From assembly GCF_000009625.1 (NCBI RefSeq), contig NC_002678.2, forward strand, positions 6,790,001 to 6,854,000: a DNA stretch of 64,000 nt, read 5' to 3'. Below are positions 9,707 to 16,927 of the stretch, one piece after another. Position numbers and translations under genes: made by a program. Below the pieces are notes generated by a model that did no database searches, was not told where the DNA came from, and saw nothing but the letters and a program-made list of their open reading frames with translations. This DNA is from Mesorhizobium japonicum MAFF 303099 (GTDB lineage Bacteria > Pseudomonadota > Alphaproteobacteria > Rhizobiales > Rhizobiaceae). The number at the start of each line of letters is the position of its first letter. Position 1 is the stretch's first letter.

Positions 9707-9924
9707 GCGTTCTTGTTGCATGACAGATCATTCCACCGGGCTGTGCTCGCTGTCCGGTGGAATGCAGTAAGATCTGCAGACCAAGCTTTCCACGGACTTT
9801 GGGGGTGCTTCAGCTAGCCACTCGGTTTCGGTGCTGCATGGCGCCGCGCTGGCAGCCTTCAGGCTGCCTAGCCGCAAGGAACATCTTGAAACCCGATCGA
9901 TCGCGTTTCGCCGGCGACCGGCAA

Positions 9925-11517
9925 TCAACCCTGAAGCGATTGCAGGATAAATGGAACCATACCGGCGCGCGGCTTTCCCTGATAAAAGCAATGATATGAA
10001 GGTCTGAGATAGGGACCGCCAAAGATTGCCTCGTATTCGCTGGCAAAAGCCTCCCACCTGTTTTTGCCCGAGGTCGCCACGGAATCATGGACCTGGTGAA
10101 ACGTCCCCTCGCTGAGCAGGCAGACATTGCGCGCATCAGGGCGCGTCACGTAGCGACGAAATATCTCGAGATTTGCCAAGCCTCCGCCTGGGGACGTGAA
10201 ACGTTCGTCGAAGCCGCCATGTCGGTCGAACAATGTGCGGCTTATCGAGAAAGAATTGCTTTCCGTGATGTCGCCGAAGAAACCATTGCTTGAGGAGCCG
10301 GCTAATACCGAAATCCCGAACAGCCCGTCCGACTCGTCGGGCCAGCGCACGGCACGGATCAATCCATCTTCGATCTCTGCCCCATATCCTTCCGGCACCG
10401 ACTGCATCTGCACCTTGGGACCAATGTGCCAGGACAGCGAGAACACAAAGGCATCCTCCATCCTGTCATGAGCTTTTACAGTCTCATCGATCAGTCGCTC
10501 GGAAAATATGCGGGCGCCATCGATGGCAAACAACAAAATCTCCCCTTTGGCGATTTCGCGGGCAGCCCAATTCAAAGCAAACACCGGCGATTGCCTGGGG
10601 TCTGGCGCTCTCACGATTTGCGCATTTGGCGGCAGATTGTCGTATGTGAGCGGCGTGCTCGAACCGTTGTCGACGACGATGACTTCGTATTCATCCTCCT
10701 TCAGTCCCTTCTGATAGGGAGCGGTCGCGGACAGGATCGTGCGGGGTGCCTCGCGCGCCATATCGTAGGCACAGATGATGACCGAGAGACGCGGCCTGCG
10801 CTGCGGCAATGCTGGCGCCGCGCGCCGGTCCGATTGCTTCGACGCCTTGGCCGTGCGCCGTGCCGCGATGATCCCAAGATCGTTAGCCAACAGATCCGTG
10901 GCGCGTGGCTGCATGTGGTCGCGGATGGCTGCAGCGGTTGGGAATGACCACTTCCCAGCCAATATGTCGGCTTCGATGGCGCCATAGTTGCCGGCGAGCA
11001 CGTCCGACGATGGATCGAGCCGGGTCACCAGGCCGAAACCCTTCATGTCGACATCATAAACCCGAATGTCCAGATCGGGCCGGTAGTGGCGAAGAATAGG
11101 TACCAGGCGATAGACATCACCAGTCCAGATAGTTGTATTGCGTTGCCGCGATGCGTAGTCCATGTGCTGTGGCAGCAGGTCATCAATGACAATGACGCTG
11201 TCTGGACTGGCATGCTTCTCCAGATTCATGAAATCGCGCAGAGCGAATTCGACAAGATGCAACCCGTCGATGAACGCCAAATCGATGGGGGCCCCGAGGA
11301 TTTGCGCTACGTCATCGCGTGCGAAGAAACTGTCGCTGGTGGTGTTGAACAACCGCGTGGGGGCGGTCAACGCGACCTTGATCTCATAGTCGGGATCGAT
11401 GCCGATGGCCGGAACTCTCGATAGAGCCAGGCTATAGCCCAGTCTGCAGCCGATCTCGCAATAGTTTGCCGGCCGAAGCGTTTCATGGGTCAGCCCCAAG
11501 GCGTCTAGATAGTTCAA
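9925..11517 (-). CDS. Fusion protein: class I SAM methyltransferase + family 2 glycosyltransferase-like domain
   Basis: The 530-residue product joins two domains. Residues about 15-175 look like the Methyltransf_24 type: NYCEIGCRLGYSLAL is motif I, PIDLAFIDGLHLVEFALRDF is the acidic His-Asp motif, and VIVIDDLLP follows. Residues from about 244 are a GT-A glycosyltransferase family 2 domain: RLSVIICAYDM, EVIVVDNGSS, and later SFSISRTLFDRHGGFDERF. Where GT2 enzymes have DxD, this one reads LLFAIDGARI, so the metal-binding motif is degenerate and sugar transfer is not assured. The start at 11517 gives the methyltransferase domain directly at the N-terminus. It stands alone between the beta-helix gene and a second DUF3828-like gene. 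A role in modifying a surface glycan or glycoprotein is a guess from context. Confidence 0.8.
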   Translation of the reverse strand: MNYLDALGLTHETLRPANYCEIGCRLGYSLALSRVPAIGIDPDYEIKVALTAPTRLFNTTSDSFFARDDVAQILGAPIDLAFIDGLHLVEFALRDFMNLEKHASPDSVIVIDDLLPQHMDYASRQRNTTIWTGDVYRLVPILRHYRPDLDIRVYDVDMKGFGLVTRLDPSSDVLAGNYGAIEADILAGKWSFPTAAAIRDHMQPRATDLLANDLGIIAARRTAKASKQSDRRAAPALPQRRPRLSVIICAYDMAREAPRTILSATAPYQKGLKEDEYEVIVVDNGSSTPLTYDNLPPNAQIVRAPDPRQSPVFALNWAAREIAKGEILLFAIDGARIFSERLIDETVKAHDRMEDAFVFSLSWHIGPKVQMQSVPEGYGAEIEDGLIRAVRWPDESDGLFGISVLAGSSSNGFFGDITESNSFSISRTLFDRHGGFDERFTSPGGGLANLEIFRRYVTRPDARNVCLLSEGTFHQVHDSVATSGKNRWEAFASEYEAIFGGPYLRPSYHCFYQGKPRAGMVPFILQSLQG

Positions 11518-11748
11518 AAGACAGTCTTCCTTGTTGACGGAATCTGGCAGGGTACTGGCACACTATACGCAAAAAACCCGCCAGCCAGACATGGCTGCAA
11601 GTTTCTTGGTGCTGGCAGAATGCTTCGCGCGAGCGAAGTGCTTGTTGGCTTCCTCGAATTCTGCATCTTGGTGACCAGGTTTCGACGACCAAAGGCTGGA
11701 CATTCCGCCCGCCTGAACGCATGACCGTTCGAAGCCTGGAGTGATGCA

Positions 11749-12345
11749 ATGGCCCGTTTTATGGCCCTGGTGACCGCGTGCGTTTTGGCAGGGTCCTGCG
11801 CCGCCGCACAGGGGCTGTTTGGCGCCCCGCCGGCAAACGCCCCGGCGCAGACCGCGCCGGGCGACGGTGGGTCGCCGCCCGCGAATGCACCAGGCGGCGC
11901 GGTGGAACCGGCAACGCCACCCCTGGCATGGCCGCCGTCCGAGCCGGCCGCGCCCGTGTTGCCGGGATCGCCGACGGCAGTGGTCAGGCCGTTCTACGAA
12001 CATATTGGGCTGGAACTCGATCCAGCCCAGCGCAAGAATTTTGTCGATCCGGCCAAGACGGTGCTCGACAAGAGCGATGCGCTGCGGGCGTCGGGGCAGG
12101 GCGAATGCCTCGACGCCAATATGGCGCTCGACAATGCCGACTACGATAAGCTCGCAATCGAGAAGAGCCTGAAAAGCATCGAGGCCGTGAACGGCGATCA
12201 AGCCAAGGTGGTCGTCGCCTTCGTCGTCGAAGGTCACCAGCACCGTCTCGAATGGAAGCTCAAGAAGGTTGGCGGTGACTGGAAGATTTCCGACCTTCTG
12301 TCGGTGACCGGCGAATGGGCGCTCAGCCAGTATCAGTGCGAGTGA
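11749..12345 (+). CDS. Secreted protein, DUF3828-like, with Pro/Ala-rich linker
   Basis: This is a 198-residue exported protein with a signal peptide MARFMALVTACVLAGSCAAA. A Pro/Ala/Gly-rich low-complexity linker spans residues about 23-78, and a C-terminal domain matches the product of the gene at 7950 (TAVVRPFYEHIG, then LEWKLKKVGGDWKISDLLS, WALSQYQC). The two proteins differ mainly in the linker, absent in the other copy. GGAG lies nine bases before the ATG. It converges on queF, with nine bases between their stops. The linker suggests the domain is held away from the membrane or wall, or simply reflects a divergent leader. The function is unknown. Confidence 0.7.
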   Translation: MARFMALVTACVLAGSCAAAQGLFGAPPANAPAQTAPGDGGSPPANAPGGAVEPATPPLAWPPSEPAAPVLPGSPTAVVRPFYEHIGLELDPAQRKNFVDPAKTVLDKSDALRASGQGECLDANMALDNADYDKLAIEKSLKSIEAVNGDQAKVVVAFVVEGHQHRLEWKLKKVGGDWKISDLLSVTGEWALSQYQCE

Positions 12346-12354
12346 ACCGGCGGC

Positions 12355-12816
12355 TCAGCCGCGCCCGCGATAAGGGGCGACGCCCGTGTCCGGCAGCCAG
12401 GCGCCTTCAGGTGGAGCGCCGGTCTGCCAGAAAACGTCGATCGGAATGCCGCCGCGCGGATACCAATAGCCGCCTATGCGCAACCATAGCGGCTTGGTTG
12501 CTGCAACGATGCGGCGGCCGATCATGACGGTACAATCCTCATGGAAGGCGCCGTGGTTGCGAAACGAGGTCATGAACAGCTTCAGCGACTTCGATTCCAC
12601 CAAAGCCGCATCGGGTGCGTAGTCGATGACGATATGGGCGAAATCCGGCTGGCCGGTCACCGGGCAAAGCGAGGTGAATTCCGGGCAGGTGAAGCGCACG
12701 ATCGCCGGTGGGCCGTCGCCGCGCGAAAACGGCACGGTTTCCAGGACCGCTGCTTCGGGGCTCTGTGGCGTCTCGACGTGCGCGCCGAGCTGGGTAAGGG
12801 TTTTGGTATCGATCAT
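12355..12816 (-). CDS. queF: NADPH-dependent 7-cyano-7-deazaguanine reductase QueF
   Basis: QueF reduces preQ0 to preQ1 with NADPH in the queuosine tRNA-modification pathway. The 153-residue unimodular form is seen. [20 protein letters not shown] contains the nucleophilic cysteine (LCP), and the [20 protein letters not shown] segment is the QueF family motif with the substrate-binding Glu and His. The ATG at 12816 is chosen because AAGGA lies nine bases upstream and the N-terminus ([11 protein letters not shown]) matches the family length. An in-frame ATG at 12846 would add ten residues and has no clear ribosome-binding site. No other queuosine genes lie in the window. It is convergent with the preceding secreted-protein gene. 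Confidence 0.94.
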
Positions 12817-12949
12817 GGGCGGGGTTCCTTCGAATTTGCCGCTCATTAGCATCGGACTGAAAAGTGCGCAGCGGTTTTCGGACGAATCCGATGCTTAAAT
12901 AGGAAATGCGGCAGCACCTGCTGCTCCAATTTGAAACCGCAGGAAGACG

Positions 12950-14995
12950 ATGACCAGCAACGACCCGCTTCTCCAGCCCTACCAGCTCAAGCATTTGACG
13001 CTGAAGAACCGGGTGATGTCGACCAGCCACGAGCCGGCCTATTCCGAGGACGGCATGCCGAAACAGCGCTACCGGCTCTACCATGCCGAGAAGGCCAAAG
13101 GCGGCATGGCGCTGACCATGACCGCCGGCTCGGCGATCGTTTCGCGCGACAGTCCCGCGGCCTTCGGCAATCTGCATGTCTATGACGACCGCATCGTGCC
13201 TTGGCTGGCCGAACTCGCCGAGGCCTGCCACGAGCATGACTGCAAGGTGATGATCCAGATCACCCATCTTGGCCGCCGAACCGGCTGGAACAAGGCCGAC
13301 TGGCTGCCGGTGCTCTCGGCCTCGCCGGTGCGCGAGCCGGCGCACCGCGCTTTCCCAAAAACCATCGAGGACTGGGACATCGAACGCATCGTTGCCGACT
13401 ATGCGTCGGCCGCCCAGCGCTGTCAGGCCGCTGGCCTCGATGGCATCGAGTTCGAGGCTTACGGCCATTTGATGGACGGCTTCTGGTCGCCGGCCACCAA
13501 TCATCGCGACGACGAGTATGGCGGCTCGCTCGACAATCGCCTGCGCTTTACCAACATGGTGCTGGATGCGGTGCGCGCAGCGGTTGGCGAGAAGTTCGTC
13601 GTCGGCATCCGTATGGTCGCCGACGAGGATTTTTCGCAAGGCCTGTCGAAGGAGGAAGGTATCGAGATCGCCAGGCGGCTGGCCGGCTCCGGCAAGGTCG
13701 ATTTCCTCAACATCATCCGCGGTTCGATCGAGAGCGATGCGGCATTGACCAAGGTCATTCCGGTGACCGGCATGCGGTCTTCGCCGCATCTCGATTTCGC
13801 CGGCGAGGTGAGGGCGGCAACGAAGTTCCCGACCTTTCATGCGGCGCGCATCTCGGATGTCGCCACCGCGCGCCATGCGATCGCCACCGGCAAGCTCGAT
13901 ATGGTCGGCATGACCCGTGCGCACATTGCCGATCCGCACATCATCAGGAAGGTGATGGAAGGCCGCGAGCACGAGATCCGCCCTTGTGTCGGCGCCACCT
14001 ATTGTCTCGATCGCATCTATGAAGGCGGCGAGGCGCTCTGCGTCCACAACGCGGCGACTGGCCGCGAGGCCGAGATTCCGCATATCATCGTCAAGACCGA
14101 AGGCCCCAAGCGGAAAGTCGTCGTCGTCGGTGCCGGCGCCGGCGGACTGGAGGCGGCGCGTGTCGCAGCCGAGCGCGGCCATCAGGTCACGATCCTGGAG
14201 GCGTCCTCGCAAGCGGGTGGTCAGGTACGTCTGGCAACGCAGAATCCGCGCCGCAAGGAACTGATCGGCATCATCGACTGGCGGCTTGCCGAACTCGACC
14301 GGCTAGGCGTCGAGATCCGCTACGACACCTGGGCGGAAAAGGACGATATTTTGGCACTAGCACCCGATGTGGTGATCGTCGCCACCGGCGGCCTGCCGCA
14401 GAATCCGCCGCTGTCGGCCGGCGACAATCTCGTCACGTCGAGCTGGGACATCATGGCCGGCAGCGTCAAGCCTGCCGAGAACGTGCTGCTCTTTGACGAC
14501 AATGGCGGCCATCAGGGCATGGGCGCGGCCGAGCTGATCGCAAATGCGGGCTCGAAGCTGGAACTGGTTTCGCCGGAGCGTTTCTTTGCCCCCGAAATGG
14601 GCGGCATGAACCACGTGCCCTATATGCGCGCTTTCCAGGAAAGAGGCGTCACCATCACCATCAACACGCGCCTGCGCTCGGTGCGGCGCGAAGGCAATCA
14701 ACTGGTCGCCGAACTCGCTTCGGACTTTGCCGACGGCTGGCGCGGGGAGCGCAGGGTCGACCAGGTGGTGGTCGAGCACGGCACGGCGCCGCTCGATGAT
14801 CTCTACCTCAGCCTGAAGCCGCTTTCGAAGAATGGCGGCGCGATCGACTACGAACGTCTGGTCGGCGGCGGCGACATTTTCCCGGTCCGCAATCCCGAAG
14901 CAGGTTTCGTGCTGCTGCGTATCGGCGATGCGGTCGCCTCGCGCAACATTCACGCCGCCATCTATGACGGCATCAGGTTCGGCCTGCGGATCTGA
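12950..14995 (+). CDS. Old-yellow-enzyme/TMADH-like flavin oxidoreductase, probable N-methyl amino acid demethylase
   Basis: The 681-residue protein has the two-part architecture of trimethylamine dehydrogenase and 2,4-dienoyl-CoA reductase. An FMN TIM barrel spans residues 1 to about 360 (LKHLTLKNRVMST, VMIQITHLGRR, GIEFEAYGHLMDGFWSPATNHRDDEYGGSL). An iron-sulfur linker comes next, then an FAD/NAD domain from about 387 (RKVVVVGAGAGGLEAARVAAERG). The linker has cysteines at 346, 352 and 364 but alanine at 349, where TMADH has its second cluster cysteine. Relatives in rhizobia and pseudomonads demethylate dimethylglycine or N-methylproline (the DgcA/StcD type), so a demethylase of an N-methylated amino acid is the best guess. 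AGGAAG precedes the ATG. It is 5 kb from the MttB-type gene, and together they suggest methylated-amine catabolism. Confidence 0.82.
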   Translation: MTSNDPLLQPYQLKHLTLKNRVMSTSHEPAYSEDGMPKQRYRLYHAEKAKGGMALTMTAGSAIVSRDSPAAFGNLHVYDDRIVPWLAELAEACHEHDCKVMIQITHLGRRTGWNKADWLPVLSASPVREPAHRAFPKTIEDWDIERIVADYASAAQRCQAAGLDGIEFEAYGHLMDGFWSPATNHRDDEYGGSLDNRLRFTNMVLDAVRAAVGEKFVVGIRMVADEDFSQGLSKEEGIEIARRLAGSGKVDFLNIIRGSIESDAALTKVIPVTGMRSSPHLDFAGEVRAATKFPTFHAARISDVATARHAIATGKLDMVGMTRAHIADPHIIRKVMEGREHEIRPCVGATYCLDRIYEGGEALCVHNAATGREAEIPHIIVKTEGPKRKVVVVGAGAGGLEAARVAAERGHQVTILEASSQAGGQVRLATQNPRRKELIGIIDWRLAELDRLGVEIRYDTWAEKDDILALAPDVVIVATGGLPQNPPLSAGDNLVTSSWDIMAGSVKPAENVLLFDDNGGHQGMGAAELIANAGSKLELVSPERFFAPEMGGMNHVPYMRAFQERGVTITINTRLRSVRREGNQLVAELASDFADGWRGERRVDQVVVEHGTAPLDDLYLSLKPLSKNGGAIDYERLVGGGDIFPVRNPEAGFVLLRIGDAVASRNIHAAIYDGIRFGLRI

Positions 14996-15146
14996 CGCGC
15001 AATCCGCCCAAGCCGTCGGAATTGCCAATGTTGGTGGCGCGCGGTCGGACCTGCATACGAGAGCCCATGTATGCCGGCCTGGCCGCGCGCCCGCACGTCA
15101 TTGGCTCATCGCCGGATAACGTGCGATTAGTGAACTGGGGGGCTGC

Positions 15147-15554
15147 TCAGACCATCCTGGCGATCGCCATGCACAGCACCGTGACCACCAGCAGCCACGC
15201 AGCGATGCGTTCGCCCATGGCCATTCTGGCGCGCAGTCGCGTTTCAATTTCCGCATTGGCGCCGGCAAGCTGCCGGCTCGGCGCCCTGACCATGGCGCCG
15301 AGCACGCCGGCGGCGGCGAAAGCCGCGAGGATGCCGAGTGCAAGCACCATTTCCATCGAGCCGAAATAGGCGCCATGGAAGAAATACCACAGCAGCGCGC
15401 CCGTCAGAAAAACCATGCCGGCAGCGCCCAGCTGCGGCCGGATGAAGCGTTCCGCCTTGATCTCGGGATCGCGGGCTAGCGTGACGGTGGTGCCGGCCCA
15501 GAACACCCCTGCCATGACGTGTAGACCGATGACGACGATGTAGACATATTGCAT
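15147..15554 (-). CDS. Small four-helix inner-membrane protein, MarR-controlled
   Basis: This is a 135-residue integral membrane protein with about four transmembrane segments: YVYIVVIGLHVMAGVFWAGT, LGAAGMVFLTGALLWYFF, MEMVLALGILAAFAAAGVLG and IAAWLLVVTVLCMAIARMV. A basic, hydrophilic loop lies before the last one. The first helix has conserved-looking His and Trp residues (GLHVMAGVFWAG), a pattern seen in small haem- or quinone-associated membrane proteins, though I cannot assign it to a named family. GAGAGGAG precedes the ATG. Two perfect MarR-type palindromes lie 28 bases upstream of the start, and the divergent gene is a MarR regulator, so it is very likely repressed by that regulator. 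Confidence 0.7.
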   Translation of the reverse strand: MQYVYIVVIGLHVMAGVFWAGTTVTLARDPEIKAERFIRPQLGAAGMVFLTGALLWYFFHGAYFGSMEMVLALGILAAFAAAGVLGAMVRAPSRQLAGANAEIETRLRARMAMGERIAAWLLVVTVLCMAIARMV

Positions 15555-15582
15555 GACGGCTCTCCTCTCTCATCTGCAGGAC

Positions 15583-15612
15583 ATCTAACAATTAGATATC
15601 TAACAGTTAGAT
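15583..15612. promoter_or_regulatory. Two abutting perfect palindromes, probable MarR operators
   Basis: Positions 15583-15597 read ATCTAA-CAA-TTAGAT and 15598-15612 read ATCTAA-CAG-TTAGAT. They are two perfect 6-3-6 dyads placed head to tail with no gap, differing only in the spacer. They lie between the divergent membrane-protein gene and the MarR gene. A 15-base pitch puts the two dyads about one and a half helical turns apart. Confidence 0.75.
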
Positions 15613-15671
15613 GTCAATGTATAAATGCAGAGTCAGTTCCATCTGGGAAAAACACCGTCTAGTGTCCGGCA

Positions 15672-16100
15672 ATGACGCCTTTTGAACGCCCGCCAATCGG
15701 CATGAATCTCGGCCGCACCGCCAAACTTGTCGCCCAGGCCTTTGACGCCGCTTTGGTCGAAGCGGGCGGCACTTTGCCGGTTTGGCTCACGCTGCTGTCG
15801 GTCAAGTCGAGCGAGCTCGCCAATCAACGCGAACTCGCCGGCATGATCGGCATCCAGGGCGCGACTCTGACCCACCACCTCAACGCGATGGAAGCACAGG
15901 GTCTGCTGACGCGCCGCCGCGATCCCGTCAACCGCCGGGTTCATCTGGTTGAGTTGACGCAAGCGGGAGAAGCGCTGTTCGAGACGTTGCGGCAGGCCGC
16001 GCTTGCCTTCGACAAGCGGCTTCGCACAGGACTGCCGGACGAGCGCCTGGCGGAGTTTGCGCAGGTACTGGCTGCGCTGCGCTACAATGTCGAAAGCTAG
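15672..16100 (+). CDS. MarR-family transcriptional regulator
   Basis: This is a 142-residue winged-helix regulator. The DNA-binding core is ELANQRELAGMIGIQGATLTHHLNAMEAQGLLTRRRDPVNRRVHLVELTQAGEAL; it has the MarR wing with DPxNRR and the final LTQAGEAL helix. It is flanked by N- and C-terminal dimerisation helices. It is divergent from the small membrane protein, with a tandem pair of perfect palindromes between them that are probably its operators. The start at 15672 lacks a strong ribosome-binding site; an internal ATG at 15702 is an alternative. The inducer is unknown. Confidence 0.88.
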   Translation: MTPFERPPIGMNLGRTAKLVAQAFDAALVEAGGTLPVWLTLLSVKSSELANQRELAGMIGIQGATLTHHLNAMEAQGLLTRRRDPVNRRVHLVELTQAGEALFETLRQAALAFDKRLRTGLPDERLAEFAQVLAALRYNVES

Positions 16101-16118
16101 GAATACCGGACCATTGGC

Positions 16119-16859
16119 TCAGTGGTCATAGTTCGGGATCGTTCCAAAGGCGTAGTGGCGCAGCTTCAGCGCGGTGATCAGGTCGGTAAGCTTCGTCTTG
16201 CCGTCAAAACCGTCCTGGAACATCTCGTCATGCATCAAGAGGATCAGCTTGCCCGGTTTGGCGAAGTGGCCATAGCCGAACAGATGATCGATCTCGCTGA
16301 CCAGATGATCGACGCTCTGTACCGGCTCGCCGCTGTCCTTGTGCACCCATTCGTGATCCCAGCCATAGAGATAGAAGCCGGAAGCAGCGACGAACTCGTA
16401 GTCGGGGTCTTCGCGGCCGGCTTGCGCGGGGCCGAGCGAGTTGTCGTCCTTTGACATTGACGGCAGCCGGAACACATCGCGCCCGGGCAGTCGCGCATGC
16501 ACCGCGGGCTTCAGGCCCAGCACGACATTCGCCATGAGCATGTCGGCAACCACTCCTTCCGTATCACCATAGAAGTGCCGGTAGTGATTATAGGCATGGG
16601 TGTAGCTATGGTTGCCGATCGTCACCAGCGGCATCGCCTTGGCGCGCCGCACCAGTGCCTTGTTTGACGCACCGGCCTCGGCATGCATGCCGACCATGAA
16701 CAGTGTTGCCGGAACCTGCTCCGCCTCCAGCACGTCGAGGATGTTGCTGGTGCCGTTCAGCGGGCCGTCGTCGAAGGTGAGATAGATGATGCGATCTGCC
16801 CCATGGGCCGGCAGCGCGGACATCAGAACGGCCGCCAGGACAAACTGAAAGAATGTCAT
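16119..16859 (-). CDS. Secreted polysaccharide deacetylase (NodB-homology domain)
   Basis: This is a 246-residue exported carbohydrate esterase family 4 protein. The signal peptide is MTFFQFVLAAVLMSALPAHGA. The NodB domain follows at once, with IYLTFDDGPLNG (motif 1, catalytic Asp pair), GNHSYTHAYNHYRH (motif 2, metal His residues) and LILLMHDEMF near the end. It should remove N-acetyl groups from a GlcNAc-containing polymer in the periplasm or at the surface. The frame is open to 16991, but the 44 upstream residues are charged and a GGAG sits before the ATG at 16859. It follows the GGDEF-EAL gene on the same strand after 68 bases, so the two may be co-expressed. Confidence 0.88.
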   Translation of the reverse strand: MTFFQFVLAAVLMSALPAHGADRIIYLTFDDGPLNGTSNILDVLEAEQVPATLFMVGMHAEAGASNKALVRRAKAMPLVTIGNHSYTHAYNHYRHFYGDTEGVVADMLMANVVLGLKPAVHARLPGRDVFRLPSMSKDDNSLGPAQAGREDPDYEFVAASGFYLYGWDHEWVHKDSGEPVQSVDHLVSEIDHLFGYGHFAKPGKLILLMHDEMFQDGFDGKTKLTDLITALKLRHYAFGTIPNYDH

Positions 16860-16927
16860 AAGCTCCAGCGATCCGATTGCACTTGCGACAGGCCGCCATT
16901 TCGGCGGCTGGTTGTCAAGCCAGGCCG

